A stretch of DNA of 64,000 nt from assembly GCF_003171655.1 (NCBI RefSeq), contig NZ_QFZL01000007.1:111217-175216 (forward strand), read 5' to 3'. A program made the translations under genes and the position numbers. The notes beneath the pieces are model-generated. The model was given only the letters and a program-made list of their open reading frames with translations, had not been told where the DNA came from and ran no database searches. The DNA comes from Stakelama portus (lineage in GTDB: Bacteria; Pseudomonadota; Alphaproteobacteria; Sphingomonadales; Sphingomonadaceae). This document shows, in pieces, positions 27,344 through 37,393 of this stretch; position 1 is the first letter of the stretch, and each line of letters starts with the position of its first letter.

Positions 27344-27805
27344 ATGCCAAGTCCCAATGCCAAGAACCGATCCAGGGCGCGCGCGGCCGCGCGTCTCGCC
27401 GCCGTACAGGCGCTGTACCAGCAGGAGATGGAAGGCACGCCGCTGCCCCGCCTGCTGACCGAATTTCACCAGCATCGGCTGGGCGCGGTGATCGAGGATG
27501 TCGAATATGCCGAAGCGGACGTCACCTTCTTCGACGACCTCGTCACCGGCGTCGATGCACGCCGCGAAGAGATTGACGCGCTGATCGCGGCAAAGCTCGC
27601 CGACAGCTGGTCGATCGACCGGCTCGACAAGCCGATGCGCCAGATCCTGCGCGCCGGCGCCTTTGAACTGATCGCCCGCGCCGATGTACCGACCGGCGCC
27701 GTCATCAACGAATATCTCGACGTGACCGACGCCTTTTACGACCGCCGCGAAAAGGGCTTCGTCAACGGCCTGCTCGACGCCATCGCCAAACAGGCGCGCG
27801 GCTGA
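27344..27805 (+). CDS. nusB: Transcription antitermination factor NusB
   Basis: A 153-residue all-helical NusB: RARAAARLAAVQALYQQEM at the start (with the Arg-rich boxA-RNA-binding region), MRQILRAGAFELI in the middle and VINEYLDVTDAFYD followed by GFVNGLLDAIAK at the end. With NusE it binds boxA RNA and supports rRNA antitermination. The start is ATG 27344; the frame is open further upstream. Confidence 0.95.
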   Translation: MPSPNAKNRSRARAAARLAAVQALYQQEMEGTPLPRLLTEFHQHRLGAVIEDVEYAEADVTFFDDLVTGVDARREEIDALIAAKLADSWSIDRLDKPMRQILRAGAFELIARADVPTGAVINEYLDVTDAFYDRREKGFVNGLLDAIAKQARG

Positions 27806-28033
27806 AGCACCGACATATCCGTTGCTTTCCGGCAACGCTCTCAAAAGGATGACGATCGTCGATGCCCTGGCGGCAGGCACGGATTTCCGTGGCTTGCCGG
27901 CCGCGCATGGCCATGCCCCTGGCCCTGCTCATGACCTTGTCGCCGATCTGCCTGACCGCGAACGGGACGGGAAAAGCCGACTCGTCACACAGTAAAGGTT
28001 TTCCCGGCGTCGCTTTGGCGCTAGCTGCCGCGC

Positions 28034-28939
28034 ATGACTTCCGAAGCAGAATTTATCGAAGCGTTGCGTACGCTTCCCATGCACCCTGCCGCGCGCGGCC
28101 TGACCGACGACAGCGCGGTGCTGGTCGATGGCCGGGTTCTGACCACCGACATGATCATCGAAGGCGTGCATTTCCTGTCCGACGATTCGCCCGCCGATGT
28201 CGCGTGGAAGCTGCTGGGCGTCAATCTGTCCGACCTGGCGGCAAAGGGCGCCAAGCCCGAAGGCGTGCTGATCGGCTATACGCTGTCGGAAGACAGCGAC
28301 TGGAACCGCGCCTTTGTCGAAGGACTGGGCGAAGCGTTGCGCCATTATTCGGTGCCGCTGCTCGGCGGCGATACCGTGTCTGCGCCGCCGGGCGCGCCGC
28401 GCAGCCTGTCGCTGACCGCATTGGGCAAGAGCGTACGCGCACCCACGCGCGACGGCGCACAGGCGGGCAACGCGCTGTGGGTCACCGGAACGCTGGGCGA
28501 TGCCGGGGCGGGGCTGGCGATTGCGCGGGGCGGCACGGGTCCGGCCGCGCTGGTCGAACGCTATCGCCGTCCGATGCCGCGCGTCGCCGAAGGACAGGCG
28601 CTCGCACGGCAGGTCCATGCGATGATGGACGTTTCCGACGGGCTGCTGATCGATGCCGCGCGCATGGCAAAGGCAAGCGGCGTTGCCGTGACGATCGACC
28701 TGGCGACGATCCCGCTCTCGCCCGAGCTGATCGCATTCGCAGGCGAGGATCGCGAAGTCCGCATCGCCGCCGTCACGGCCGGAGATGATTACGAACTGCT
28801 GTTCGCGCTGCCCGACGGATCGATGCCTGCGGTGCCGGCAACGCGCGTCGGCATGTTCTCCGCCGGCGAAGGCATCACGCTGATCGACGGCGAGGAAGAA
28901 GTCGACATGCCCGAAACGCTGGGATTCGAGCATAGCTGA
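28034..28939 (+). CDS. thiL: Thiamine-monophosphate kinase
   Basis: A 301-residue ThiL that phosphorylates thiamine monophosphate to the diphosphate. Motifs in order: LTDDSAVL with the metal Asp, TTDMIIEGVHF, DVAWKLLGVNLSDLAAKGAKP, GGDTVS, MDVSDGLLIDAARM and TAGDDYELLFALP. The 228-base gap before it holds no gene that I can support. hppA follows 115 bases downstream. Confidence 0.95.
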   Translation: MTSEAEFIEALRTLPMHPAARGLTDDSAVLVDGRVLTTDMIIEGVHFLSDDSPADVAWKLLGVNLSDLAAKGAKPEGVLIGYTLSEDSDWNRAFVEGLGEALRHYSVPLLGGDTVSAPPGAPRSLSLTALGKSVRAPTRDGAQAGNALWVTGTLGDAGAGLAIARGGTGPAALVERYRRPMPRVAEGQALARQVHAMMDVSDGLLIDAARMAKASGVAVTIDLATIPLSPELIAFAGEDREVRIAAVTAGDDYELLFALPDGSMPAVPATRVGMFSAGEGITLIDGEEEVDMPETLGFEHS

Positions 28940-29054
28940 GCCGGTTCAGGAGTTTCTTGCGCTAACCCGCGCCCCCCGATAGCCTCTCCCTGCTCGGTAT
29001 CCGGCACATAGACCGGAGCCAGAGAGAGGATGACAGGGGAAGGAACGCTCCAAC

Positions 29055-31295
29055 ATGACAATCGTGTATCTTGCCATCGCCTGCGGCATCATTGCCGTGG
29101 TCTATGGCTTCGTGACCAGCGGACAAGTGCTCAGGGCACCCGCCGGCGACCAGAAAATGCAGGATATCGCAGCCGCGATTCAGGAAGGCGCCAAGGCCTA
29201 TCTGGGGCGGCAATATCGCACCATCGCCATTGTCGGCGTGATCGTGGCGGTGATCCTGTTCTTCACGCTTGGCATCCGCTCGACCATCGGCTTCGCATTG
29301 GGAGCGATTCTTTCCGGCGCTGCGGGCTTTGTCGGCATGAATATTTCGGTGCGTGCCAATGTCCGCACCGCCGAAGCCGCGCGCACCTCGCTGCAGGGCG
29401 GTCTTACCCTCGCCTTCCGTTCGGGCGCGATCACCGGCATGCTGGTGGCGGGCCTGGGCCTGCTCGCGATCTCGCTGATCTTCTGGTACATTGTCGGTGT
29501 CGAAGGGCACGCCGCCAACGGCCGTGAAGTGATCGAGGCGCTGACCGCGCTGGCATTCGGCGCATCGCTGATTTCCATCTTCGCGCGTCTGGGCGGCGGC
29601 ATCTTTACCAAGGCCGCCGATGTCGGCGCCGATCTGGTCGGCAAGGTCGAGGCCGGGATTCCCGAGGACGACCCCCGCAACCCGGCGGTGATCGCGGACA
29701 ATGTCGGCGACAATGTCGGCGATTGCGCGGGCATGGCCGCCGATCTTTTCGAAACCTATGTCGTGACGATCGGCCTGACCATGGTGTCGATCGCGCTGCT
29801 GGTGCACGGTCTTGCACCCGACACGTTGCTCGCGTTGATGAGCCTGCCGCTGATCGTCGGCGGCGTTTGCATCGTGACGTCGATCATCGGCACCTATTTC
29901 GTGCGTCTGGGCAAAAGCCAGTCGATCATGGGCGCGCTCTACAAGGGCTTCTTCGCCACCGCCCTGTTGTCGATCCCGGCCATCTATGCCGTCACCAGCG
30001 CGGCGCTCGGCGACATGTCGGCGCCGATCGGCGGCGGCTCGGGCCTCGAAACCGCGCTCGATTCGATGGATCTGGGGGCGATCGCCGCCACCGTCACCGG
30101 CCCCAGCTTTACCGGCTGGGATCTGTTCATCTGCATGATGATCGGGCTTGCCGTCACCGGCCTGCTGGTGTGGATCACCGAATATTATACCGGCACCGAA
30201 TATCGTCCGGTCCGGTCGATCGCCAAGGCATCGGTTACCGGCCATGGCACCAATGTCATTCAGGGGCTGGCGATCAGCCTTGAATCGACTGCGCTGCCGA
30301 CGCTGGTGATCGTCGTCGCGGTGATCGCGACGTATCAGATCGCGGGCATCATCGGCATCGCCTTTGCCGCGACCTCGCTGCTGGCGCTGGCCGGGATGGT
30401 CGTCGCGCTCGACGCCTATGGCCCGGTGACGGACAATGCCGGCGGCATCGCCGAAATGGCGGGCCTGCCCGACGATGTCCGTACCCGCACCGACGCGCTC
30501 GATGCGGTGGGCAACACGACCAAGGCCGTGACAAAAGGCTATGCCATCGGTTCGGCAGCACTGGCGGCGCTGGTGCTGTTCGGCGCCTATACGACCGACC
30601 TCAAACATTATGCGACCGAGCTGGGCCTGACCGGCGAAGTCGATTTCAGCCTGTCGAGCCCCTATGTCGTCGTCGGTCTGCTGCTCGGCGCGCTGCTGCC
30701 CTATCTGTTCGGGGCGTTCGGCATGACTGCCGTGGGCCGCGCCGCCGGTTCGGTGGTCGAGGATGTCCGCACCCAGTTCCGCGACGATCCGGGCATCATG
30801 GCGGGCACCAGCCGGCCCAATTACGGGCGGACGGTCGATATCGTCACCAAGGCGGCGATCAAGGAAATGATCATCCCGTCGCTGCTGCCGGTACTCGCGC
30901 CGGTGGTGGTCTATTTCGTGGTGATGTGGGTGGCGACTGCGGGCGCGCCCGATCCGCTGCCGATCGAATTCGCCAGCGCCGAAGCCTATGGCCGCAGCCA
31001 GGGTTTCGCCGCGGTCGGCGCCTTGCTGCTCGGCGTGATCGTGTCGGGCCTGTTCGTCGCCATCTCGATGACTTCGGGCGGCGGCGCATGGGACAATGCC
31101 AAGAAATATATCGAGGACGGCCATCACGGCGGCAAGGGCAGCGAAGCCCATAAGGCCGCAGTGACCGGCGACACCGTCGGCGATCCGTACAAGGACACCG
31201 CCGGCCCGGCGGTCAATCCGATGATCAAGATCACCAACATCGTCGCGCTGCTGATGCTCGCGGCACTGGCCGCTGCCGGATCGGGCAGCATCTAG
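29055..31295 (+). CDS. hppA: K+-insensitive H+-translocating inorganic pyrophosphatase
   Basis: A 746-residue membrane pyrophosphatase with about 16 membrane segments that pumps protons using pyrophosphate. Seen are the pyrophosphate-binding [39 protein letters not shown], and [32 protein letters not shown] across several helices. Lys490 in [10 protein letters not shown], in place of Ala, marks the K+-independent class. The C-terminal [20 protein letters not shown] is also conserved. A terminator follows at 31342. Confidence 0.96.
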   Translation: MTIVYLAIACGIIAVVYGFVTSGQVLRAPAGDQKMQDIAAAIQEGAKAYLGRQYRTIAIVGVIVAVILFFTLGIRSTIGFALGAILSGAAGFVGMNISVRANVRTAEAARTSLQGGLTLAFRSGAITGMLVAGLGLLAISLIFWYIVGVEGHAANGREVIEALTALAFGASLISIFARLGGGIFTKAADVGADLVGKVEAGIPEDDPRNPAVIADNVGDNVGDCAGMAADLFETYVVTIGLTMVSIALLVHGLAPDTLLALMSLPLIVGGVCIVTSIIGTYFVRLGKSQSIMGALYKGFFATALLSIPAIYAVTSAALGDMSAPIGGGSGLETALDSMDLGAIAATVTGPSFTGWDLFICMMIGLAVTGLLVWITEYYTGTEYRPVRSIAKASVTGHGTNVIQGLAISLESTALPTLVIVVAVIATYQIAGIIGIAFAATSLLALAGMVVALDAYGPVTDNAGGIAEMAGLPDDVRTRTDALDAVGNTTKAVTKGYAIGSAALAALVLFGAYTTDLKHYATELGLTGEVDFSLSSPYVVVGLLLGALLPYLFGAFGMTAVGRAAGSVVEDVRTQFRDDPGIMAGTSRPNYGRTVDIVTKAAIKEMIIPSLLPVLAPVVVYFVVMWVATAGAPDPLPIEFASAEAYGRSQGFAAVGALLLGVIVSGLFVAISMTSGGGAWDNAKKYIEDGHHGGKGSEAHKAAVTGDTVGDPYKDTAGPAVNPMIKITNIVALLMLAALAAAGSGSI

Positions 31296-31341
31296 GCGAT
31301 CGCGATGGTCGGCGGCTGATCCCGCCGCCTGCCGACAAACA

Positions 31342-31376
31342 GGCCCCGTTCGGAGCGATCCGGGCGGGGCCTTTTG
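31342..31376 (+). terminator. Rho-independent terminator after hppA
   Basis: A GGCCCCG/CGGGGCC stem (31342-31348 with 31365-31371) with a 16-base loop, followed by TTTT. It is correctly placed 46 bases after the hppA stop. The whole gap 31296-31618 (323 bases) otherwise holds only the 7-bp repeat at 31475 and the promoter of the next gene. Confidence 0.75.
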
Positions 31377-31474
31377 CTTTTCGGCGACGTCGGCACGGGC
31401 GAGCTGCACCGCATTCGGGCTGCGTGACGATCCGCAGAAGATGGAATCGCTGAGCGCAGACCGAGGCGCGGAAC

Positions 31475-31502
31475 CGCCACACGCCACACGCCACACGCCA
31501 CA
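31475..31502. repeat. Four tandem copies of CGCCACA
   Basis: A 28-base run of four exact CGCCACA units in the hppA-peptidase gap. It is too short for a CRISPR or an iteron set; it looks like a simple sequence repeat. Confidence 0.85.
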
Positions 31503-31618
31503 CAGAAACGACAAAATCGCGCGCCCAACGCTGTGTTCGGCGTATTTCTTCCGTTAACCCGCTTGTCTTTACGACATCTCGCCAATAGCCTTAAGTGGCT
31601 ATCGGGGGAATAGTTGCG

Positions 31619-33562
31619 ATGAGTTTGAGAGTATTTTGGGCGGCGACGCTATTGGCCGCAAGCGCTGCTTTGCATGGAACGCAGCTCGCTTTGGTACCTG
31701 CGGCCCAGGCTCAGGCAGGCGCACAATATTCGGCGGCTGATTTCGCGGCGTTGCCGACACTGGAATCCCCGGAACTTTCGCCCGACGGAACAAAAATCGC
31801 CGCGCAATTGGCAGTGCGGGGGGAACAATATCTGGCGATCATACCGATCGGAGGCGGAAGCCCGTCCATCATCCCGCTGGAAGAAAACGACCTGTTGTGG
31901 ATCGACTGGGTCAACGAAGACTGGCTTGTCGCCGGCATCGGCGGTGAGGCGGCATTCGGCAGATACGGGGTCAGCTATATCACACGCGCAGTCGGGCTGA
32001 AGGCGGACGGCACGAAATCGGTACCGCTGCTTACCCGGTCGCGTCAGGTCGGCCGCTATGCCGACAATGTCATCTGGATCGCGCATGACGGCACGCCGCG
32101 CGTGCGCCTCGCGATGCAGCGCGCGCAATATCTGCATGAGCCCGGCTTCTGGCCCGAAGTTCTCGAATTCAACGTCTCGACAGGGCGCAGCCGGCTGATC
32201 GTCAGCGGACGCGAAGGCATTTTCGACTGGATCACCGATGGCGACGGCAATGTCCGGGTCGGCGTGGGCAATTTCGACGGCCAGTATCGCATCCTCTATC
32301 GCGGTAGCGATTCGGACGGCTGGCGCGAACTGGCCGACCAGGAAGTCGCCTATCGCGAAAGCGTGGCAAAACCCGACCTGTTCCTCGACGACGGCACGGT
32401 TCTGTCGCTGACGGCGGGGCCGGACGGCATCCGCCGACTGTATCGCTACGATCTCGAAACCATGTCGCTCGGCGAGCCGCTGTATCAGAGTGAGGGACAT
32501 GATATCGGCAGCTATCGCACCAATGCTGCGCAGAACAAGCTGATTGGCGTCAGCTATCTGGACCAGGGCTCGACGATCCAGTGGCTCGATTCTTCCCTGG
32601 CCGAAATACAGCGTGAAGTCCGCGAACGGATCAATGGTGGCGATGCTTCGATCATCAGCTACAGCGACGATTATGGTCGCGCTATCATCAAGGTAGGGTC
32701 GAATGATTCGCCCGGCGCCTATTTCCTCTACGATCGCGCATCCGGGGGAATGAATCTCATCGCCTATGGCAATCCGAAAATTCAGCTGGCGCGCCTGAAC
32801 CCGGTCAGCACGGTCCACTATGCTGCGCGCGATGGCCTGCCGATCGAAGCAGTATTGACGCTGCCGAAAGGCAAGAGCGAGAATCTGCCGCTCGTCGTGA
32901 TGCCGCACGGCGGCCCCGATGCCCGCGACTATGAACATTATGACTGGTGGGCGCAGTTCGTCGCCAGCCGCGGCTATGCCGTCATTCAGCCCAATTATCG
33001 CGGATCGAGCGGCTATGGCCGCGCATTTTCCGTGGCAGGCGACGGCGAATGGGGTCGAAAGATGCAGGATGATCTCGACGACGCAGTCGCCTATCTCGCT
33101 GAACAGGGGATCGCCGATCCCGGTCGCGTGTGCATCGTCGGCGGCTCCTATGGCGGCTATGCCGCGCTGCGCGGCGCCCAGCGTAATCCAGAGATTTATC
33201 GCTGCGCCGTATCCTTTGCCGGCGTGTCGGACATGAACGCCATGCTGGCGCATGACAAACGCTTCCTCTCGAATCAGTTTACCGACTGGCTGTCGAATCA
33301 GGCGCCCGATCTCAGCGACATTTCGCCGATCAATTTCGCGTCGGATTTCCGCGTTCCGGTGTTGCTGGTGCACGGCAAGAAGGATCTGCGACTTCCCGAA
33401 AGCCAGTCGAGCCGCATGGCCGAAAAGCTGCGCGCCGCAAACAAGGACGTGATCTATATCGAGCAACCCGAGGGCGACCACCACTTCACAAGGGAAGCGG
33501 ATCGCGTCGAATTCCTCGAAGCGCTCGAAAAGTTCCTGCTCGAGCATAACCCGCCCAACTGA
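31619..33562 (+). CDS. S9 family (prolyl-oligopeptidase-type) peptidase
   Basis: A 647-residue secreted serine peptidase. A signal peptide (residues 1-36, ending AAQAQA) is followed by a beta-propeller region and a C-terminal catalytic alpha/beta hydrolase domain. Catalytic Ser510 is in GGSYGGY, Asp589 in HGKKDLRLP and the His in GDHHF (621-622). The NYRGSSGYGRAF motif is typical of the S9C/acylaminoacyl-peptidase branch. ATG 31619 follows GGGGGAATAGTTGCG. It probably degrades short peptides in the periplasm. Confidence 0.92.
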   Translation: MSLRVFWAATLLAASAALHGTQLALVPAAQAQAGAQYSAADFAALPTLESPELSPDGTKIAAQLAVRGEQYLAIIPIGGGSPSIIPLEENDLLWIDWVNEDWLVAGIGGEAAFGRYGVSYITRAVGLKADGTKSVPLLTRSRQVGRYADNVIWIAHDGTPRVRLAMQRAQYLHEPGFWPEVLEFNVSTGRSRLIVSGREGIFDWITDGDGNVRVGVGNFDGQYRILYRGSDSDGWRELADQEVAYRESVAKPDLFLDDGTVLSLTAGPDGIRRLYRYDLETMSLGEPLYQSEGHDIGSYRTNAAQNKLIGVSYLDQGSTIQWLDSSLAEIQREVRERINGGDASIISYSDDYGRAIIKVGSNDSPGAYFLYDRASGGMNLIAYGNPKIQLARLNPVSTVHYAARDGLPIEAVLTLPKGKSENLPLVVMPHGGPDARDYEHYDWWAQFVASRGYAVIQPNYRGSSGYGRAFSVAGDGEWGRKMQDDLDDAVAYLAEQGIADPGRVCIVGGSYGGYAALRGAQRNPEIYRCAVSFAGVSDMNAMLAHDKRFLSNQFTDWLSNQAPDLSDISPINFASDFRVPVLLVHGKKDLRLPESQSSRMAEKLRAANKDVIYIEQPEGDHHFTREADRVEFLEALEKFLLEHNPPN

Positions 33563-33571
33563 TCGGCTGAA

Positions 33572-33596
33572 GCCGCCCGTCGCTGCGACGGGCGGC
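33572..33596 (+). terminator. Hairpin after the S9 peptidase gene
   Basis: A perfect GCCGCCCGTC/GACGGGCGGC stem with a 5-base loop, 9 bases after the peptidase stop. It is followed by AAACTTCTTCTTCC, a weak T-rich tail. It probably terminates the peptidase transcript before mutS. Confidence 0.55.
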
Positions 33597-33650
33597 AAAC
33601 TTCTTCTTCCAGGGCTTGCGGGCGCGGCATGTTTCGCTACCCAAGCGGCG

Positions 33651-36254
33651 ATGGCCGACGCTTCCGCTCCCACCCCGATGATGGCGCAATATCTGGCGCT
33701 CAAGGAAGAGGCGGGGGATTGTCTGCTCTTCTACCGGATGGGCGACTTCTTCGAGCTGTTCTTTGACGATGCAAAGGTCGCCAGCGCCTGCCTCGACATC
33801 GCGCTTACCGCGCGGGGCAGCCATGGCGATGACAAGGTGCCGATGTGCGGCGTGCCCGCCCATAGCGCGACCGGCTATCTCGCGCGGCTGATCAAGGCTG
33901 GGCACCGGGTCGCCATCGCCGATCAGATCGAAACGCCCGAAGAAGCGAAGAAGCGCGGCGGATCGAAGGCGCTGGTCGCGCGCGCGATCATCCGCGTCGT
34001 CACTGCCGGCACGCTGACCGAAGAGGCGCTGCTCGACAGCCGCAGCGCAAATTGGTGCGCGGCGATCGGCGAAGCGGGCGGCGAAGTCGCAATCGCCTGT
34101 GCCGACATCTCTACCGGCGTGTTCGAAGTGATCGAATGCGGCGCCGACCGCGCGAGCGCCGAACTCGCCCGCTATGCCCCGGCCGAAACCATCGCGTCCG
34201 AAGCGTCGGATTTTGCCGATCTCGCCACGGCGCTGCGCCCGAAGGGCGACTTCGATTCGGCGCGCGGCGAATCGCGGCTCAAATCCTTGTTCGGCGTCGC
34301 CACGCTCGACGGCTTTGGCAGCCTGTCGCGCGCCGGGCTGGCCGCCGCGGGCGGACTGGTCGCCTATCTCGACCATACGGCAAAGGGCGCGCTGCCTTTC
34401 CTGCGTCCGCCGCATGTCACGCGCACCGAATCGGCAATGGCGATCGACGCGGCAACGCGCGAGAGCCTCGAACTCACCGTCTCGCAATCGGGCGCGCGCA
34501 AGGGCAGCCTGCTCGATGCGGTCGACCGCACCGTTACCGGCTCGGGCGCGCGCATGCTGGGCGCGGATATCGCCGCGCCGCTGATGGACCGCACAGCGAT
34601 CGAAGCGCGGCTCGATCTCGTCCAGCGTTTCCATGACGATGCCGGGCTGCGCGACATGGTGCGCGGCGCGCTGCGCGCCATGCCCGATATCGGCCGCGCG
34701 CTCGGACGGCTGGCGGCGGGACGCGGCAGCCCGCGCGATCTGGGGCAGCTGCGCGACGGGCTCGACGGCGCATGGCGGCTCGGCGAAAAGCTCTCGGGCC
34801 TCGCCGATCGCCCGCCCCTGCTCGACGCGCTCGCGCCGCAGCTGCGCGGCCATGGCGAACTGATCGACTTGCTCCAGCGCGCGCTGGTCCCCGATCCGCC
34901 GGTCGATGCCGATAAGGGTGGCTATATCGCCGAAGGCTATGACGCCGCGCTCGATGATCTGCGCGATACCGGCGCGGGCGGGCGCCGCGCCATCGCCAGG
35001 CTCGAAGCCGAATATCGCGACCAGACCGGCATCGCGACGCTCAAGATCAAGCATAATGGCGTGCTCGGCTATCATATCGAAGTGCCCGCCAAATCCGCCG
35101 ACAAGCTGATGGCACCCGACAGCGGCTTCACCCATCGCCAGACGCTCGCCGGCGTCGTCCGCTTCAACGCGCCCGAACTGCACGATCTGGCGATCAAGGT
35201 GACACAGGCCGGCGCCCACGCGCTGACCGCCGAAGCCGCGCATCTCGAAGACCTTACCGCCACCGCGCTCGACCGGCGCGAAGCGATTGCGGCCACCGCC
35301 GACGCGCTCGCCCGTCTCGATGTCTCGGCGGGCCTTGCCGAACGCGCGGCAGAGGGCGGCTGGGCACGCCCCGCGCTGGTCGATCACGCCTGTTTCGATA
35401 TCGTCGGCGGCCGCCATCCGGTGGTCGAAGCAGCCCTGGCGCGCGCGGGCGAGCGGTTCGTCGCCAATGACTGTTCGCTCAGCGAGGATTCGCGCCTCTG
35501 GCTCGTCACTGGTCCGAACATGGGCGGCAAATCGACCTTTCTGCGCCAGAATGCGCTGATCGCGGTGCTGGCACAGGCGGGCAGCTATGTCCCCGCCACC
35601 CGCGCCACGCTCGGCCTGGTCGACCGGCTGTTCAGCCGGGTCGGCGCGTCGGACAATCTGGCGCGCGGGCGATCGACCTTCATGGTCGAAATGGTCGAAA
35701 CCGCCGCGATCCTGGCACAGGCAACCCCGCAAAGCTTCGTCATCCTCGACGAAGTCGGGCGCGGCACCTCGACCTATGACGGCCTCGCCATCGCCTGGGC
35801 AGTGGTCGAGGCGATTCACGAGGAAAATCGCTGCCGCTGCCTGTTCGCCACCCATTATCACGAGCTGACGCGGCTCGCCGAACGCTGCGACGCGCTCACG
35901 CTCCACCATGTCCGCGCGCGCGAATGGAAGGGCGATCTCGTCCTGCTCCACGAAGTCTCCGAAGGACCAGCCGACCGCAGCTATGGCCTTGCCGTTGCGC
36001 GGCTCGCCGGGCTGCCGCCGATCACGATCAAGCGCGCCCGCGCCGTGCTCGACAAGCTTGAGGCAGGGCGCGAAAAGACCGGCGGCCTTGCGGCCGGCCT
36101 TGACGACCTTCCCCTCTTCGCCGCGATGGCCGAGGAGGAACCCGAAGCCACCGACCCGCTGCGCAGCGAGCTCGAAACGCTCGACATCGACGCCTTAAGC
36201 CCGCGCGAGGCGCTCGAAATACTCTATCGCCTGAAAGGGCTGGCGAGTGAGTGA
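33651..36254 (+). CDS. mutS: DNA mismatch repair protein MutS
   Basis: An 867-residue MutS. The mismatch-reading Phe-x-Glu is FFE at residues 33-35, in GDFFELF. The core and lever helices follow. The ATPase domain has Walker A TGPNMGGKST near residue 621, DELGRGTST-type EVGRGTSTYDGL, and FATHYHELTRL. All catalytic motifs are intact. It recognises base mismatches and recruits MutL. Its last codons overlap the next gene, a low-GC nuclease-like frame. Confidence 0.97.
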   Translation: MADASAPTPMMAQYLALKEEAGDCLLFYRMGDFFELFFDDAKVASACLDIALTARGSHGDDKVPMCGVPAHSATGYLARLIKAGHRVAIADQIETPEEAKKRGGSKALVARAIIRVVTAGTLTEEALLDSRSANWCAAIGEAGGEVAIACADISTGVFEVIECGADRASAELARYAPAETIASEASDFADLATALRPKGDFDSARGESRLKSLFGVATLDGFGSLSRAGLAAAGGLVAYLDHTAKGALPFLRPPHVTRTESAMAIDAATRESLELTVSQSGARKGSLLDAVDRTVTGSGARMLGADIAAPLMDRTAIEARLDLVQRFHDDAGLRDMVRGALRAMPDIGRALGRLAAGRGSPRDLGQLRDGLDGAWRLGEKLSGLADRPPLLDALAPQLRGHGELIDLLQRALVPDPPVDADKGGYIAEGYDAALDDLRDTGAGGRRAIARLEAEYRDQTGIATLKIKHNGVLGYHIEVPAKSADKLMAPDSGFTHRQTLAGVVRFNAPELHDLAIKVTQAGAHALTAEAAHLEDLTATALDRREAIAATADALARLDVSAGLAERAAEGGWARPALVDHACFDIVGGRHPVVEAALARAGERFVANDCSLSEDSRLWLVTGPNMGGKSTFLRQNALIAVLAQAGSYVPATRATLGLVDRLFSRVGASDNLARGRSTFMVEMVETAAILAQATPQSFVILDEVGRGTSTYDGLAIAWAVVEAIHEENRCRCLFATHYHELTRLAERCDALTLHHVRAREWKGDLVLLHEVSEGPADRSYGLAVARLAGLPPITIKRARAVLDKLEAGREKTGGLAAGLDDLPLFAAMAEEEPEATDPLRSELETLDIDALSPREALEILYRLKGLASE

Positions 36255-37131
36255 TATGGCCGAGCGACCTCAAGTGTTTGCCAGTCGGTTTTGGGGCTTC
36301 AATCCTTGTACGCACCCAGCCGTAACATTCGGCAAAGCAGGAAATCGAGATCGCTTGATTACCCAATCACAACCGGGTGATTTGATACTCTTTGTAGGAA
36401 CTCAGGGGTGGCCTACGTCCCCCGACGAACAAGGTCGTTTGCTTGGTCTCGTAGAATTCGGGCGTATTCCTACGGACACCCGTAATCTGATAGCCCGCGA
36501 CGCCATGTTCCAGCACGAATTGGAAGGTGGATCTTATAGATGGCCAAAGGCCCTTCCAATGTTGCGGGCATGGAAATTCCGGTCACCTCCCATGTTGCGT
36601 GATGTTTTGAGCGAACAACTACCAATGTACGCAACCGTTGGCGCGGTACTTCTGTCGGCCGAAGATCGAAGGGCTGTACTTGCCATACCGCGCATCGAAG
36701 CACCGGTGCGCGAAACCAAATTTCTGTCTCGCCTCAAGGCTGGACAGGATGCGCTTCAGCAAGGCCCGACCCGAGGTCCAAGTCCGACAGAATGGACGGC
36801 CACGACCACGCGAAACCTGGGGGAGTCATCGTACACGTACGCCCTGCGCTTCGGAAATCGCGACATCTGGAAGGTTGGATTTGCGGCTGACCCAAAGGCG
36901 AGGCGCAACCAGATTAATTGCCATGTCCCGACAGAGGTGCTTCACGAGGAATGGACGCTCTGGCGAACCCACCGATGGAGTAGTGAAAAGGGTGCATATG
37001 CAATGGAGCAGCGCCTGTTGTCACTTCTCGAAAAATCCCGCACTTCTGGTGAACGTATTTCCTGCAATGAGACTGAAATCAGCCGAGCGTGGCAATCGGC
37101 AGTCCTCTATTCGGATTGCGATGACAGCTAA
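36247..37131 (+). CDS. Putative modification-sensing nuclease: PUA/EVE-like plus GIY-YIG (T5orf172-like) domain
   Basis: A 294-residue protein. Its start is GTG 36247 (overlapping mutS) or ATG 36256. Residues 8-155 look like a PUA/EVE-type fold: SQPGDLILFVGTQGW then LLGLVEFGRIP parallels the GDRAFFYHSG...VVGTMEITR of the true EVE protein at 58443. Residues 190-285 fit a GIY-YIG nuclease of the T5orf172/MUG113 type: SYTYAL (GIY position), WKVGF (YIG position), Arg219-220 in DPKARRNQIN, and the metal-ligand Glu254 in AYAMEQRLL. Base composition is 48-60% GC in sampled lines against over 70% in mutS, which suggests horizontal gain. The inferred role is cutting modified foreign DNA. Both domain calls are by eye. 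Confidence 0.6.
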   Translation: MSDMAERPQVFASRFWGFNPCTHPAVTFGKAGNRDRLITQSQPGDLILFVGTQGWPTSPDEQGRLLGLVEFGRIPTDTRNLIARDAMFQHELEGGSYRWPKALPMLRAWKFRSPPMLRDVLSEQLPMYATVGAVLLSAEDRRAVLAIPRIEAPVRETKFLSRLKAGQDALQQGPTRGPSPTEWTATTTRNLGESSYTYALRFGNRDIWKVGFAADPKARRNQINCHVPTEVLHEEWTLWRTHRWSSEKGAYAMEQRLLSLLEKSRTSGERISCNETEISRAWQSAVLYSDCDDS

Positions 37132-37132
37132 C

Positions 37133-37363
37133 ATGACCGCCGCCGACCTCACCGACATCTTCCTCGCCGCGCTGATCCGCGCGCATGGCAGCACCAAGGC
37201 GCGCTGGCGCAAGGTGCTGGGCCGTCCGCGCGTTTATGACCGGGAAACCCACCCGCATTGCAACTGGTCGTTCGCCCCCAGCGGCAGCGTGGTCGAAGTG
37301 GCGGCGGTGGAAAACCTTGCCGATCGCCTGCGCGGCGAATATCCGATCGTCAGCGACGGCTGA
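37133..37363 (+). CDS. Small conserved hypothetical protein
   Basis: A 76-residue soluble protein that starts two bases after the nuclease-like gene (ATG 37133, with ATG 37121 as an alternative). It opens with a helix (ADLTDIFLAALIRAH) and contains RWRKVLGRPRVYDRETHPHCNWSF and a hydrophobic strand. High GC matches the chromosome backbone, not the gene before it. I do not recognise the family; it seems to be the backbone neighbour of mutS. Confidence 0.6.
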   Translation: MTAADLTDIFLAALIRAHGSTKARWRKVLGRPRVYDRETHPHCNWSFAPSGSVVEVAAVENLADRLRGEYPIVSDG

Positions 37364-37393
37364 TTCGCCTGTTCCTGCGTAGAGTGAAACCGG

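Noticed and set aside
27849..27995. 48-codon frame between nusB and thiL
   Set aside because: AAAGGA touches the ATG too closely and the product has no recognisable pattern; I could not support it.
31475..31502. Short tandem repeat considered as a CRISPR remnant or iteron array
   Set aside because: Units of 7 bases without spacers, only four copies and no cas or rep gene nearby.
28962..31514. 850-codon minus-strand open frame across hppA
   Set aside because: Antisense shadow of hppA in GC-rich DNA; the product is His/Arg/Asp-rich without any domain, while hppA is complete.
33486..35951. 821-codon minus-strand open frame across mutS
   Set aside because: Antisense of mutS with unnatural Gly/Arg/Ala composition.
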